Notes: a model not told the origin generated them from the sequence alone. Positions 35,343 to 45,862 are shown, counted from the stretch's first letter. The stretch: 64,000 nt of DNA from Pseudomonas cavernicola (GCF_003596405.1 NZ_QYUR01000002.1:698501-762500), one strand, 5' to 3'. Numbers and translations: made by a program.

Positions 35343-35741
35343 ATGGCCGCAGAACTGACCATCGGCAGACTGGCGGATGCCGCCGGAGTGAACGTCGAGA
35401 CGATCCGCTATTACCAGCGGCTCGGCCTGCTGGATGAGCCGGCGAAGCCGCTGGGCGGGCATCGACGCTACGCGGCGGAACAGGCGAAGCGGCTGCGCTT
35501 CATCAAGCGGGCTCAGGCACTTGGCTTCACGCTGTCCGAGGTCGGCGGCCTGCTGCGGTTGGACGCGGGCTGCGCGTGCGCCGAGACGCGGGCATTGGCG
35601 GCCCGCAAGCTGGCGCTGATCGAACAGAAGATCACCGACCTTGCCGACCTGCAGAAGGTCTTGGCCGGGTTGGTGAAGCAATGCGATGCAGACGAAGGCG
35701 GTGCAGCCTGTCCGATTATCGACGTGCTGGCACAGGATTAA
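35343..35741 (+). CDS. merR: Mercury-responsive regulator MerR
   Basis: A 132-residue MerR activator/repressor, divergent from merT. The N-terminal winged HTH (LTIGRLADAAGVNVETIRYY and GGHRRYAAEQAKRLRFI) is followed by the dimer helix and the Hg-binding cysteines: one in DAGCACAETRAL, one in VKQCDADEG and one in AACPIID, the positions of Cys 82, 117 and 126 in Tn21/Tn501 MerR. The longer open frame from 35289 crosses its own operator, so the ATG at 35343 (AAGGAG upstream) is used. Confidence 0.93.
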   Translation: MAAELTIGRLADAAGVNVETIRYYQRLGLLDEPAKPLGGHRRYAAEQAKRLRFIKRAQALGFTLSEVGGLLRLDAGCACAETRALAARKLALIEQKITDLADLQKVLAGLVKQCDADEGGAACPIIDVLAQD

Positions 35742-35854
35742 GTCAGGTTGACCGATACCCGGGCATCAGGCGCGAGGTGCAAACCGCGTCAGGGCAGCGC
35801 TGGTTTCGGCATTGCCTGACGTCTGCGGCCTAATCGCTCAGGCTTCAACCTGAC
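35742..35854. repeat. Nested inverted repeats downstream of merR
   Basis: TCAGGTTGA (35743-35751) and TCAACCTGA (about 35845-35853) enclose a second pair, CGTCAGGGCA and TTGCCTGACG. It may be the merR terminator region or the end of the transferred segment; nothing identifies it further. Confidence 0.45.
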
Positions 35855-36014
35855 TGACCGTCCCTGAGCGTGCGATTCTTTCCATTGCCTGCGCTTGTAC
35901 GGTGATCATTCTTCTCAATGCCTCGCTGTCGCCCTCACCCCCGGTCGCGCCACGCCAACAGCCACAGGCCGGCCTGTTACACTGCACGCCATTTTCGTTT
36001 AGCAGGCCTGTCCC

Positions 36015-37394
36015 GTGACCTCCACCGCTTTCAATTCGCTGCCGCTGTCCGCCGCCATGCTGGCTAACCTCGAGTCCCTCGGTTATGCCCAGATGACGCC
36101 GGTTCAAGCGCAAAGCCTGCCGGTGATCCTCAAGGGCATGGACCTGATCGCCCAGGCCAAGACCGGCAGTGGCAAGACCGCCGCCTTCGGCATTGGCCTG
36201 CTCAACCCGTTGAACCCGCGCTACTTTGGCTGCCAGGCGCTGGTGCTCTGCCCGACCCGCGAGTTGGCCGACCAGGTGGCCAAGGAAATCCGCCGGCTGG
36301 CCCGTGGCACCGACCACATCAAGGTGCTGACTTTGTGTGGCGGCGTACCGTTCGGCCCGCAGATCGGCTCGCTGGAGCACGGCGCGCACATCATCGTCGG
36401 CACCCCCGGGCGGATTCAGGAGCACCTGCGCAAAGGCACCCTGAAACTCGACGGCCTCAACACCCTGGTGCTCGATGAAGCCGACCGCATGCTCGACATG
36501 GGCTTCTACGATTCCATCGCCGAGATCCTTCAGCAGACCCCGGCCAAGCGCCAAACCCTGCTGTTCTCCGCCACCTATCCGGCCAGCATCAAGCAGCTGT
36601 CGGCGGCGTTCATGCGTGACCCGCAGCAGGTGAAAGCCGAGGCGATGCACGCCGACAGCCAGATCGAGCAACGCTTCTACGAGATCGCTCCCGAGCAGCG
36701 CATGGAAGCCGTGACCAAGCTGCTGGCGCACTTCCGCCCGCAGTCCTGCGTCGCCTTCTGCTTCACCAAGCAGCAATGCCAGGAGCTGGTCGAACACCTA
36801 CAAGCCAGCGGCATTTCCGCGATGGCCTTGAATGGCGATCTCGAACAGCGCGACCGCGACCAGGTGCTGGCGATGTTCGCCAACCGCAGCTGCTCGGTAC
36901 TGGTGGCCACCGACGTCGCCGCCCGCGGCCTGGATATCGAAGCACTGGATGCGGTGATCAACGTCGAACTGGCGCGCGACTCGGAAATCCACATCCACCG
37001 CGTTGGCCGCACCGGCCGCGCCGGTGAAAAAGGGCTGGCGCTGAGCCTGGTGGCCCCGTCCGAAGGGCACCGCGCACAGGCCATCGAAGACTTGCAGAAG
37101 GCCCCACTGAACTGGCACCAACTGGACGGCCTGAAGCCACAAGGCGGTGGGCCGCTGCTGCCACCGATGGTTACCCTGTGCATAGGTGGTGGCCGCAAAG
37201 ACAAAGTCCGCCCCGGCGACATCCTGGGCGCCCTGACCGGGGATGCCGGCATCCCCGGCGCCCAGGTCGGCAAGATCGCCATCTTCGATTTCCAGGCCTA
37301 TGTCGCCGTCGAGCGCGGGGTCGCCAAACAGGCGCTGCAACGCCTGAACGACGGCAAAATCAAAGGCCGCTCGCTGCGCGTGCGAATTCTCTGA
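36015..37394 (+). CDS. dbpA: ATP-dependent RNA helicase DbpA
   Basis: DEAD-box helicase acting on 23S rRNA during 50S assembly (459 residues). Motifs: Q-motif MTPVQAQSLP, Walker A AKTGSGKT, PTRELA, DEAD, SAT and the C-terminal HRVGRTGRAG. The last ~75 residues match the DbpA-specific RNA-binding domain (VTLCIGGGRKDKVRPGDILGAL). The start is a GTG (36015), since no ATG lies at a suitable place. Same relative location as PA0455. Confidence 0.95.
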   Translation: MTSTAFNSLPLSAAMLANLESLGYAQMTPVQAQSLPVILKGMDLIAQAKTGSGKTAAFGIGLLNPLNPRYFGCQALVLCPTRELADQVAKEIRRLARGTDHIKVLTLCGGVPFGPQIGSLEHGAHIIVGTPGRIQEHLRKGTLKLDGLNTLVLDEADRMLDMGFYDSIAEILQQTPAKRQTLLFSATYPASIKQLSAAFMRDPQQVKAEAMHADSQIEQRFYEIAPEQRMEAVTKLLAHFRPQSCVAFCFTKQQCQELVEHLQASGISAMALNGDLEQRDRDQVLAMFANRSCSVLVATDVAARGLDIEALDAVINVELARDSEIHIHRVGRTGRAGEKGLALSLVAPSEGHRAQAIEDLQKAPLNWHQLDGLKPQGGGPLLPPMVTLCIGGGRKDKVRPGDILGALTGDAGIPGAQVGKIAIFDFQAYVAVERGVAKQALQRLNDGKIKGRSLRVRIL

Positions 37395-37403
37395 GACCGC
37401 CTC

Positions 37404-37550
37404 GTAGGTTGGCGCTGATGTAGGCTGGCGCTGAACGCAGTGATGCCCAACAAGGAGTCGCCCCGCGACTCCTATGCTCAGTCTCGAACTCGTAAGCCCG
37501 GCCTACAGGCCGGTTGTTGGGCATCGCCTTCGGCTCAGCACCAACCTACC
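37404..37550 (+). repeat. Palindromic repeat family A, copy 4
   Basis: Starts 10 bp after the dbpA stop. The left arm is duplicated (GTAGGTTGGCGCTGATGTAGGCTGGCGCTGAAC split over two units), then the standard internal hairpins and the right arm CAGCACCAACCTAC. Confidence 0.9.
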
Positions 37551-37560
37551 CTCACCGGCC

Positions 37561-38295
37561 TCAGAAACCGTGGCGCTGGAAAATCTGTGCGTAACTGCCG
37601 TCCCCGCGCATCTCCCGCATTGCCCGATTGAAGGCCGCGACTATCTGCCGATACTGCGGATGACTGCGACGCACCACGATGTGCAGCCCATTTTCGCTGA
37701 GCGGCTTGGGCAGGAATTCCAGCTGCCCTTGCAGTTCGTGCAACTCGCGCTTGAGGTAATGACGAGCCACCAATTCGTCCTCCAGGGTCAGCTGCACCCG
37801 CCCGGCGGCGAGCATCCGCGCGCCCATGGCGAAGCCCATTACCGGGATCTTGTGCAGCCGGGCATCCTGATCGAACTCTGTCTGGTAGGCATATCCACGC
37901 ACCGTCGCAATGCTGTAAGGGCGCAAGTCCTCCAGCCGTTCGAAATGAATGTCCGCGCCCTTGCGCTGCAAAAAACGGATGCGGTTGACCAGATAAGCCT
38001 CGGAATACAGCCCGTACTGGGTTCGCTGCGTGTCATACCAGGCGCTCAGCAGCACATCATAGTCGCCGGCCTGTAAGCCGCGTAATGCCCGCGCCCAGGG
38101 CACCTCATTGTATTCGCTGGTGTAGCCGGCACGCTGCAGCGCGATATTGACCAGGTCACTGGCCAAGCCATTGTTCGGCAGGCGGGCATCGGTAAACGGC
38201 GGCCAGGTGTCGGCCACCAAGCGCAGGGGCTCGGCGTTAACGGTGCAGCAACTGCAAAGCAATGCCCACAACGCGATACCGCGTGAAAGCCTCAT
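37561..38295 (-). CDS. Periplasmic solute-binding protein (SBP family 3), orphan 1
   Basis: A 244-residue amino-acid-type binding protein (SBP_bac_3). Signal peptide: MRLSRGIALWALLCSCCTVNA. Mature part begins PLRLVADTWPPFTDARLPNN, the start of the domain. A close paralog (over half the residues identical by eye) is at 46952-47695. Neither has permease or ATPase genes nearby, so it may supply a distant transporter or act as a sensor ligand carrier. Its Arg/Asp ligand contacts for amino acids cannot be confirmed by eye. Confidence 0.8.
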   Translation of the reverse strand: MRLSRGIALWALLCSCCTVNAEPLRLVADTWPPFTDARLPNNGLASDLVNIALQRAGYTSEYNEVPWARALRGLQAGDYDVLLSAWYDTQRTQYGLYSEAYLVNRIRFLQRKGADIHFERLEDLRPYSIATVRGYAYQTEFDQDARLHKIPVMGFAMGARMLAAGRVQLTLEDELVARHYLKRELHELQGQLEFLPKPLSENGLHIVVRRSHPQYRQIVAAFNRAMREMRGDGSYAQIFQRHGF

Positions 38296-38462
38296 GCCTA
38301 TCGTCCGTAGCCGGTTGCTGATTAAGGCAGCTTAGCCAGCCTGCACCACACAACACCAGACCAGCCGGCGGGAAACGCCAAGCATTACGCAAACCTTGCG
38401 GTAAACTGCCGCCCCCAGCGGACTCTACGCAGGGCTTTTATCAGGGTTTTGAGGATGTGGCT

Positions 38463-39641
38463 GTGCTCGGTACAGATGTAGTGATTCTTGGCGCCGGTGC
38501 CGCCGGCTTGATGTGTGCGCTGACTGCTGCCGGGCGCGGGCGCAAGGTCATGCTGCTGGACCACGCCAACAAGGCCGGCAAGAAAATTCTCATGTCCGGC
38601 GGCGGTCGCTGCAATTTCACCAATATGTACACCGAACCGAGCAATTTCCTCTCGCAGAACCCGCACTTCTGCAAATCCGCCCTGGCGCGTTACACCCAGT
38701 GGGACTTCATCGAGCTGGTGAGCAAACACCGCGTGCCTTACCACGAGAAAAAGCTCGGCCAGCTGTTTTGCGACAACAAGGCCAGCGACATCCTCGGCCT
38801 GCTGCTTGCCGAGTGCGAGCAAGTCGGCGTGCAACTGCTGCTGAACACCTCGATCCAGCAGATCGACAAGGCCACCAGCGGCTACCAGCTGCACACCAGC
38901 GCCGGGCCGCTGAGCTGCGAGTCCTTGGTGATCGCCACCGGTGGCCTGTCGATCCCGACCCTCGGCGCGACCGGTTTCGGCTATCAGGTGGCCAAGCAGT
39001 TTGGCCATAGCCTGCTGCCGACCCGCGCCGGACTGGTACCGTTAACCATCACCGATCAGCTCAAGGAGCTTTGCAGCGAGCTGTCCGGCACCTCGGTGGA
39101 TTGCCTGGTGAGCTGCAATGGCGAGAGCTTTCGCGAGAACATCCTGTTTACCCATCGCGGCCTTAGCGGCCCGGCGATCCTGCAGATTTCCTCGTACTGG
39201 CAGCCGGGCCATGCGGTGGAAATCAACCTGCTGCCCGACCATGACGTGCCGAGCTGGCTGCTGGAACAACAGACGGAGCGGCCAAACTCCGAGCTGAAAA
39301 CCCTGCTCGGGGAAATCTTCACCAAGAAGATGGCTAACCTGCTGGCCGAGCACTGGTTCGTCTCCAAGCCGCTGAAGCAGTACAGCCCGGGCGAGCTGAG
39401 CGCGATTGCCGAGAAACTGGCGAGCTGGCAGTTGGTGCCGGCCGGCACCGAAGGCTATCGCACCGCCGAAGTGACCTTGGGTGGCGTCGACACCAAGGAA
39501 GTTTCCTCGAAGACCCTGGAATCGCTGAAGTCGCCAGGCCTGTACTTTATCGGCGAAGTGCTCGACGTCAGCGGCCACCTCGGCGGCTTCAACTTCCAGT
39601 GGGCCTGGGCCTCGGGCTATGCGGCGGCGCAGTACGTCTGA
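38463..39641 (+). CDS. YhiN/HI0933-family flavoprotein
   Basis: A predicted FAD-dependent oxidoreductase (392 residues). The N-terminal dinucleotide motif VVILGAGAAGLMCALTAAGRG, GKKILMSGGGRCNFTN (HI0933 family hallmark) and the C-terminal GEVLDVSGHLGGFNFQWAWASG are visible. Two GTG starts are possible; GTG 38463 has GAGG at an 8-nt spacing, while 38457 is too close to it. Family members are widespread, and their physiological reaction is not established to my knowledge. Confidence 0.88.
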   Translation: MLGTDVVILGAGAAGLMCALTAAGRGRKVMLLDHANKAGKKILMSGGGRCNFTNMYTEPSNFLSQNPHFCKSALARYTQWDFIELVSKHRVPYHEKKLGQLFCDNKASDILGLLLAECEQVGVQLLLNTSIQQIDKATSGYQLHTSAGPLSCESLVIATGGLSIPTLGATGFGYQVAKQFGHSLLPTRAGLVPLTITDQLKELCSELSGTSVDCLVSCNGESFRENILFTHRGLSGPAILQISSYWQPGHAVEINLLPDHDVPSWLLEQQTERPNSELKTLLGEIFTKKMANLLAEHWFVSKPLKQYSPGELSAIAEKLASWQLVPAGTEGYRTAEVTLGGVDTKEVSSKTLESLKSPGLYFIGEVLDVSGHLGGFNFQWAWASGYAAAQYV

Positions 39642-39702
39642 GCAGTTGCAGGGCGGGCATTGGAAAGGCGCAAACCCGTTAAAGGTTGAACTGAGCTGCT
39701 CT

Positions 39703-39776
39703 TGGTAGGAGCGAGCTCTGCTCGCGAAAGCCCTTCAAGCCAGAGCTTCGCGGGCATGGCCCGCTCCTACAGGTTT
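39703..39776. repeat. Pseudomonas REP pair
   Basis: TAGGAGCGAGCTCTGCTCGCG and GCGGGCATGGCCCGCTCCTA arms in head-to-head orientation, in the convergent gap between the YhiN-type gene and ald. Confidence 0.85.
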
Positions 39777-39811
39777 TGCGCTCTTCCAATGAACAGCTAA
39801 CTCCCTTCCGC

Positions 39812-40933
39812 CTAGAGATGCTCCAGCACGCTGGTGGCCGACTGGAACGGCAAGCCGTGAGCCTCGGCCACGCTGCCGCAGGTAATCAAGCCTTTGGCGA
39901 CATTCAGCCCATTGAGCAGGTGCGGGTCGTCTTCCAGGGCGCGCCGTGTGCCTTTTTCCGCGAGCGCGATGACGAACGGCAGGGTCGCGTTGTTCAGCGC
40001 CAGGGTCGAGGTGCGCGCCACTGCCCCGGGCATATTGGCCACGCAGTAATGCACCACCCCGTCGACCACGTAGGTCGGATCGGTGTGGGTGGTGGCTTTC
40101 GAGGTTTCGGCACAACCACCCTGGTCGATGGCGACGTCCACCAGCACGGCGCCGGCCTGCATCTGCCGGATCATCTCCGCCGTGATCAGCTTCGGCGCCG
40201 CTGCACCGGGAATCAGCACCCCACCGATCACCAGATCCGCCGCCAGGACCTGCTCGCGCAGGGCCGCATGGGTCGAGTACAGCGTGGTGATGCGGTTACC
40301 GTACTGTGCGTCCAGACGGCGCAAGACATCCACGCTCTTGTCCAGCACCGTGACATTCGCACCCAGCCCCACCGCCATGGCCAACGCGTGGCTGCCGACC
40401 ACACCACCGCCAAGGATCACCACTTTGCCCGGAGCCACGCCGGGCACCCCGCCAAGCAGTACGCCGCGGCCACCTCGAGCTTTTTCCAGGCAACTGGCGC
40501 CGGCCTGGATCGACATCCGCCCGGCGACTTCGGACATCGGTGCCAGCAGCGGCAAGCGCCCTTGTGCGTCGGTGACGGTTTCATAGGCGATGCAAATCGC
40601 CCCGGAGGCCATCAATTCCTCGGTCTGTGGCAGATCCGGCGCCAGGTGCAAATAGGTGAACAGCGTGTGTTCCGGGCGCAGCCGGGCACGCTCGCCGGCA
40701 TGCGGTTCCTTGACCTTGACGATCAGTTGCGCCTCGGCGAACACCTGGGCGGCGTCCATGCCAATCTGTGCGCCGGCCGCGCGGTAATCCTCGTCGCTAA
40801 AGCCAATAGCCGCGCCCGCGTGGGTCTGCACCCAGACCTGATGACCGAGCCCGCTCAACTCGGCCACCGACTGCGGCGTCAGGCCGACGCGGTATTCGTG
40901 GTTCTTGATCTCCTTGGGTACTCCGATACGCAT
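39812..40933 (-). CDS. ald: Alanine dehydrogenase
   Basis: NAD-dependent oxidative deamination of L-alanine to pyruvate and ammonia (373 residues, usual length). Features: [20 protein letters not shown] start, Lys/His active-site region [19 protein letters not shown] with [31 protein letters not shown] (nucleotide-binding), and [23 protein letters not shown] precedes the ATG at 40933. Monocistronic and convergent with the flavoprotein gene. Confidence 0.96.
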   Translation of the reverse strand: MRIGVPKEIKNHEYRVGLTPQSVAELSGLGHQVWVQTHAGAAIGFSDEDYRAAGAQIGMDAAQVFAEAQLIVKVKEPHAGERARLRPEHTLFTYLHLAPDLPQTEELMASGAICIAYETVTDAQGRLPLLAPMSEVAGRMSIQAGASCLEKARGGRGVLLGGVPGVAPGKVVILGGGVVGSHALAMAVGLGANVTVLDKSVDVLRRLDAQYGNRITTLYSTHAALREQVLAADLVIGGVLIPGAAAPKLITAEMIRQMQAGAVLVDVAIDQGGCAETSKATTHTDPTYVVDGVVHYCVANMPGAVARTSTLALNNATLPFVIALAEKGTRRALEDDPHLLNGLNVAKGLITCGSVAEAHGLPFQSATSVLEHL

Positions 40934-41080
40934 GACAACCTCCGGGTCGATGAAGCGGGGCGCCGCACGCTTATGCCGCTTTTTGCAGTAAAGCCTAGAA
41001 AGCCGTCGCCGCGGAACGCCCTCGAAGACGTACTGGTTTTGCGCTGACTCAGCTAAAAACCGCGCCCTTTATCGGGCCGC

Positions 41081-41839
41081 TCAGGTCTTCGACGACAATT
41101 CGGCCATGCCCTTCAACAGCTCGATCGGCAGTGGGAAGACGATGGTCGAGCTCTTGTCGCCGGCGATGAGGCCGAGGGTCTGCATATAGCGCAGCTGCAT
41201 GGCGCCGGGCTGGCGGCCGAGCATCTCGGCGGCCATCATCAGCTTTTCCGAGGCTTGCAACTCGCCCTCGGCGTGAATCACCTTGGCCCGCCGTTCGCGC
41301 TCGGCCTCGGCCTGTTTGGCGATGGCGCGGATCATCGACTCGTTGAGGTCGACGTGCTTGATCTCCACGTTCGACACCTTGATGCCCCAGGCGTCGGTCT
41401 GCGAGTCCAACACTTGCTGGATGTCGGCGTTGAGCCGTTCGCGCTCGGCAAGCAGCTCGTCCAGTTCGTGCTTGCCGAGCACCGAGCGCAATGTCGTCTG
41501 CGCCAGTTGGCTGGTGGCCATCAGGAAGTCCTCGACCTGGATGATCGCCTTCTGCGCGTCGAGCACGCGGAAATAGATCACCGCGCTGACCTTCACCGAG
41601 ACGTTGTCGCGGGTGATCACGTCTTGCGTCGGCACGTCCAGCACCACGGTGCGCAAATCCACCCGCACCACCTGTTGGATCGCCGGGATGATGATCACCA
41701 GCCCCGGGCCCTTGACCTTCCAGAAGCGCCCGAGTTGGAACACTACGCCGCGCTCGTACTCACGGAAGATGCGGAACGCCGAGACGATCAGCACTATCAG
41801 CAGCACCAGCAGGGCGCCAAAACTCAGTGGAAAACTCAT
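41081..41839 (-). CDS. Slipin (stomatin-like SPFH protein)
   Basis: A 252-residue stomatin/SPFH-domain membrane protein, one N-terminal hydrophobic segment ([19 protein letters not shown]) then the band-7 domain ([39 protein letters not shown]) and a coiled coil with [17 protein letters not shown]. It starts 2 bp after the nfeD stop, a conserved gene pair in which NfeD is thought to process or partner the stomatin in lipid-raft-like domains. Matches PA0452-0453 order. Confidence 0.93.
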   Translation of the reverse strand: MSFPLSFGALLVLLIVLIVSAFRIFREYERGVVFQLGRFWKVKGPGLVIIIPAIQQVVRVDLRTVVLDVPTQDVITRDNVSVKVSAVIYFRVLDAQKAIIQVEDFLMATSQLAQTTLRSVLGKHELDELLAERERLNADIQQVLDSQTDAWGIKVSNVEIKHVDLNESMIRAIAKQAEAERERRAKVIHAEGELQASEKLMMAAEMLGRQPGAMQLRYMQTLGLIAGDKSSTIVFPLPIELLKGMAELSSKT

Positions 41840-41841
41840 GA

Positions 41842-43230
41842 CTAGTCTCCTTGTGGCGGCATCTCGTCAGCCGCAGTTACATCCAGCAGCAGGCCGTTGC
41901 GCGCCAGCACCCGAACCCGTTGACCGGGCCGCAGCGGCGCCTGGCTGAGCACCTGCCAGTTTTCCCCTTGCAACTTCACCCAGCCGCCGAGCGGATTGCC
42001 CTCCTGCAGAGCGGCCACTTCCACCAGGCTGCCGACCAGTCCCGCATCGCCGCTCACCAGCCGCCGGCGCCGCGCCTTCAGCGCCATGCCGAGGATGGTC
42101 ACCATCAGCAGCGCGCTGACGAGGGCGACGCTGACGATCAACCCAAGCGGGATGCCTAAGCCCGGCACCTCGGTATCGATCAGGATCACCGCGCCGACCA
42201 CGAAGGCGACTATGCCGCCGAAGCCGATTACGCCGAAACTGGGCATGAAGGCCTCGGCGGCCATCAGCGCCATGCCGAGCAGAATCAGGGCGACCCCGGC
42301 ATAGTTCACCGGCAGCAGTTGCAGGGCGTAAAGCGCCAGGATCAGGCAGATGCCGCCAACTACCCCGCCGACGGCCGTACCCGGATTCATGAACTCGAAG
42401 AACAAGCCATAGATGCCGAGCATCATCAGGATCAGCGCCACGCTGGGGTTGGTGATCACCGCCAGCAGGCGCGTGCGCCAATCCGGCTCATGGCTGATCA
42501 GCGCGGCGCCGGCGGTATGCAATTGCACGGTCTGCCCGGCGGCGTTCAACTTCTTGCCGTCCAGCTGCTTGAGCAGGTCGCTCAGATCGTCCGCCACATA
42601 GTCGATCACCTTGAGCTTTAACGCTTCCTTGGCCGACAGGCTGACCGACTCGCGCACCGCCTGCTCGGCCCACTCGACATTGCGCCCGCGCAGTTGGGCC
42701 AGGCCGCGGATATAGGCGGCGGCATCGTTGATCTGCTTCTTGGTCAGGGCATCGTCCGACTCGGCGGCGGGCTTGGTTTTGTCGGCCTCGGGTGTAGTGG
42801 GTTGTTCCGGCTTCTGCGGTGGCGCGCCCGGCATGCCACCGATCTGCACCGGCGTGGCCGCACCGATATTGGTGCCCGGCGCCATGGCGGCGATATGACT
42901 GGCATAGAGGATGTAGGTGCCGGCACTGGCCGCCCGCGCGCCGCTCGGTGCCACATAGCTGGCCACCGGCAGCGGACTGGCGAGAATCGCCTTGATGATC
43001 TCGCGCATCGAGGTGTCCAGTCCGCCTGGGGTGTCGATGTTCAGCACCACCAACTGCGCACCCTCATCCACCGCCCGCGCCAGCCCGCGGACAACGTAAT
43101 CGGCACTGGCCGGGGCGATTGCACCGTCCACCGTCAGCACCACGACTGCGCCCGCAGCCGCCAGCGGCCCGACCGGTAACCCGGCCAGCACCAGCAACAA
43201 AAGTACACTGCGCCACCACTGACTGCTCAC
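41842..43230 (-). CDS. NfeD-type membrane serine protease
   Basis: Long NfeD (462 residues). Signal-like N-terminus ([20 protein letters not shown]), then a ClpP-like protease domain with the catalytic Ser at about residue 102 in [14 protein letters not shown] and a catalytic Lys in the [17 protein letters not shown] region; next four to five membrane helices ([19 protein letters not shown] onward) and a C-terminal OB-fold ([20 protein letters not shown]). It cleaves stomatin C-termini in related systems. Co-transcribed with slipin (2-bp gap). It is divergent from yccS. Confidence 0.93.
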   Translation of the reverse strand: MSSQWWRSVLLLLVLAGLPVGPLAAAGAVVVLTVDGAIAPASADYVVRGLARAVDEGAQLVVLNIDTPGGLDTSMREIIKAILASPLPVASYVAPSGARAASAGTYILYASHIAAMAPGTNIGAATPVQIGGMPGAPPQKPEQPTTPEADKTKPAAESDDALTKKQINDAAAYIRGLAQLRGRNVEWAEQAVRESVSLSAKEALKLKVIDYVADDLSDLLKQLDGKKLNAAGQTVQLHTAGAALISHEPDWRTRLLAVITNPSVALILMMLGIYGLFFEFMNPGTAVGGVVGGICLILALYALQLLPVNYAGVALILLGMALMAAEAFMPSFGVIGFGGIVAFVVGAVILIDTEVPGLGIPLGLIVSVALVSALLMVTILGMALKARRRRLVSGDAGLVGSLVEVAALQEGNPLGGWVKLQGENWQVLSQAPLRPGQRVRVLARNGLLLDVTAADEMPPQGD

Positions 43231-43501
43231 ACGACCCTCCTGGCAGATACCCGTGGGCCGCCACGAACATCCCTGCCCCCTTTCGGCGGCGGCTGATAGC
43301 TGAGCGAACGCTGAAACAACCGCAGCGGTTTATGCGACGTTTGCTTACAACAGCGTTCGGTTACAGCTTAGTTGACGCAGGCCGTGGGCGAAGGCTGTCC
43401 GCTCAACGCACGATTTTTGCTAAAAAATTTGCACAGCCGGTTCGCAGCGGCGCGCATATCCGCTCTAATCGATCTTCCACCAATCAGGTCGTTAGCCTCT
43501 G

Positions 43502-45694
43502 ATGATGCCTTCCAGCTCACTCAGCCACTCCCTGCGCCGCCTGTGGGCGTTGGATAAGTTCAGCTATAGCCTGCGGGCGTTCATCGCGCTGACCGGCATC
43601 ATGGCGCTGTGCTGGGCGCAGGACTCGATGCACCAGCTGATTCCACTGTTCCTCGGCATCATCGCCAGCGCCCTGGCGGAAACCGATGACAGTTGGCAAG
43701 GCCGGCTGACGGCGCTGCTGGTGACGCTGGGCTGCTTCAGCGTGGCCTCGATCGCGGTCGAGCTGCTGTTCCCCTATCCCTGGTTATTCGTCTGTGCGCT
43801 GGCGCTGGCGAGCTTCAGCCTGACCATGCTCGGCGCTCTGGGTGAGCGCTACGGCAGCATCGCCCAGGCCACCTTGATTCTCTCGGTGTACACCATGATC
43901 GGGGTCGATCAACGCGGCGGCGCGACGGCGAACTTCTGGCACGAACCCTTGCTGCTGGTGGCCGGGGCGGCGTGGTATGGCCTGCTGTCGGTGATCTGGC
44001 AGGCACTGTTCTCGCATCAACCGGTGCAGCAGAGCCTGGCGCGCTTGTTCCGCGAGCTGGGCCACTACCTCAAGCTCAAATCCGCCTTGTTCGAACCGGT
44101 GCACGGGCTGGATGTGGAACAGCGCCGCCTGCAGCTGGCGCAACAGAACGGCCACCTGGTGGCCGCGCTCAACAGCACCAAAGAAATCATCCTGCACCGC
44201 GTCGGCAATGACCGGCCCGGGCCGAAAGTCAGCCGCTACCTGAAGCTGTACTTCATGGCGCAAGACATTCACGAACGCGCCAGTTCCTCGCACTACCCGT
44301 ACAACGAGCTGGCCGAGGCGTTCTTCCACAGCGATGTGCTGTTTCGCTGCCAACGCCTGCTGCGTCAGCAGGGCGAGGCCTGTCAGGCCCTGGCCCAGGC
44401 CATTCAGCTGCGCCAGACGTTCGAGTACGGCGGCCTGTCGGCCCAGGCCCTGAGCGATCTGCAAGCCTCGCTGGAACACCTGCGCATCCAGAGCAATCCG
44501 GCGTGGCGCAGCTTGTTGCGCTCGCTGCGCGCGCTGGCCAGCAACCTCGGCACCTTGAATGACCTGCTGTGTAACGCCAATAACCCGGATGCCCTGGCGG
44601 AGGAACAGGACAGCAGCCTGCTCGACCGGTCGCCGCATTCGCTGAAAGACATCTGGACGCGCCTGCGCCTGCAACTGACGCCCACCTCGCTACTCTTCCG
44701 CCATGCCTTGCGCCTGGCGATTGCCCTGAGCGCAGGCTACGGCGTGCTGCACCTGATCCACCCGAGCGAAGGCTACTGGATCATCCTCACCACACTGTTC
44801 GTCTGCCAGCCGAACTATGGCGCCACCCGGCGCAAACTGGTGCAGCGCATCAGCGGCACGGTGATCGGCCTGGTGCTCGGCTGGGCGCTGTTCGACCTGT
44901 TCCCCAGCGCACTGATCCAGGCCATGTTCGCGGTAGTCGCCGGCGTGGTGTTCTTCGCCAATCGGGCGACCCGTTACACCCTCTCTACCGCCGCCATCAC
45001 CCTGATGATCATGTTCTGCTTCAACCAGATCGGCGATGGCTATGGGCTGATCGTGCCGCGTCTGGTCGATACCCTGCTCGGCAGCTTGATCGCCGGCCTT
45101 GCGGTGTTCCTGATCCTGCCGGACTGGCAAGGTCGGCGGCTCAATCAAGTGGTGGCCAACACCCTCAGCTGCAACAGTCATTACCTGCAGCAGATCATGC
45201 AGCAATATGCCCGTGGCAAGCGCGACGACCTCGCCTACCGCCTGGCCCGGCGCAATGCGCACAACGCCGACGCCGCGCTCTCCAGCACCCTGGCCAATAT
45301 GCTCATGGAGCCCGGCCACTTCCGCAAAGAAGCGGATATCGGCTTCCGTTTCCTGGTGCTTTCGCACACCTTGCTCAGCTACCTCTCGGCCCTCGGCGCG
45401 CACCGGGGCGAAGCTTTGCCCAGCGCCGCGCCGCCCAGCCTGCTCAGTGACGCCGCCACGCGCCTGGCCGGCAGCCTCGATGAAGTGGCCCAGAGCCTGG
45501 CGAGCAAAACCCCGGTCACCATCCACAGCGATGCCGAAGAAAATCTCGCCAAGGAGCTGGAGCAACTGCCGGAAGAAATGGACGACCGCGAGCGCCTGGT
45601 GCAAAGCGAACTGGCGCTGATCTGCCGCCAACTCGGCCCGCTGCGCACCCTCGCCGCGCACCTGCTGCGTGACCGAGCGGCCATCAGCAGCTGA
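43502..45694 (+). CDS. yccS: YccS-family inner-membrane protein (FUSC-like)
   Basis: A 730-residue membrane protein of the YccS/YhfK (FUSC) family. Two hydrophobic blocks, each of several helices (about 20-170 and about 395-545), flank a long cytoplasmic part with NGHLVAALNSTKEIILHRVG. The second block includes GYWIILTTLFVCQPNYGATRRKL, characteristic of the aromatic-acid-exporter-like fold. Double ATG at 43502/43505; the first is used. Substrate unknown. Corresponds to PA0454. Confidence 0.92.
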   Translation: MMPSSSLSHSLRRLWALDKFSYSLRAFIALTGIMALCWAQDSMHQLIPLFLGIIASALAETDDSWQGRLTALLVTLGCFSVASIAVELLFPYPWLFVCALALASFSLTMLGALGERYGSIAQATLILSVYTMIGVDQRGGATANFWHEPLLLVAGAAWYGLLSVIWQALFSHQPVQQSLARLFRELGHYLKLKSALFEPVHGLDVEQRRLQLAQQNGHLVAALNSTKEIILHRVGNDRPGPKVSRYLKLYFMAQDIHERASSSHYPYNELAEAFFHSDVLFRCQRLLRQQGEACQALAQAIQLRQTFEYGGLSAQALSDLQASLEHLRIQSNPAWRSLLRSLRALASNLGTLNDLLCNANNPDALAEEQDSSLLDRSPHSLKDIWTRLRLQLTPTSLLFRHALRLAIALSAGYGVLHLIHPSEGYWIILTTLFVCQPNYGATRRKLVQRISGTVIGLVLGWALFDLFPSALIQAMFAVVAGVVFFANRATRYTLSTAAITLMIMFCFNQIGDGYGLIVPRLVDTLLGSLIAGLAVFLILPDWQGRRLNQVVANTLSCNSHYLQQIMQQYARGKRDDLAYRLARRNAHNADAALSSTLANMLMEPGHFRKEADIGFRFLVLSHTLLSYLSALGAHRGEALPSAAPPSLLSDAATRLAGSLDEVAQSLASKTPVTIHSDAEENLAKELEQLPEEMDDRERLVQSELALICRQLGPLRTLAAHLLRDRAAISS

Positions 45695-45734
45695 AAAAAG
45701 CGCTAAGGACAACTCGCACGCAGGAGACCGCCTC

Positions 45735-45823
45735 GTAGATTGGCGCTGCTGATGTAGGTTGGCGCTGAAGTAGGTTGGCGCTGAACGCAGTGATGCCCAA
45801 CAAGGAGTCGCTTAGCGACTCCC
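45735..45823 (+). repeat. Palindromic repeat family A, copy 5 (left half only)
   Basis: Three tandem left arms (GTAGATTGGCGCTG, GTAGGTTGGCGCTG twice), then the GATGCCCAACAAGGAGTCGC hairpin half; the right half is absent. About 40 bp after the yccS stop. Confidence 0.85.
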
Positions 45824-45862
45824 AATTCTCGATCCCGCGCTTAAGGAAGTTCTAGAAAGCCC

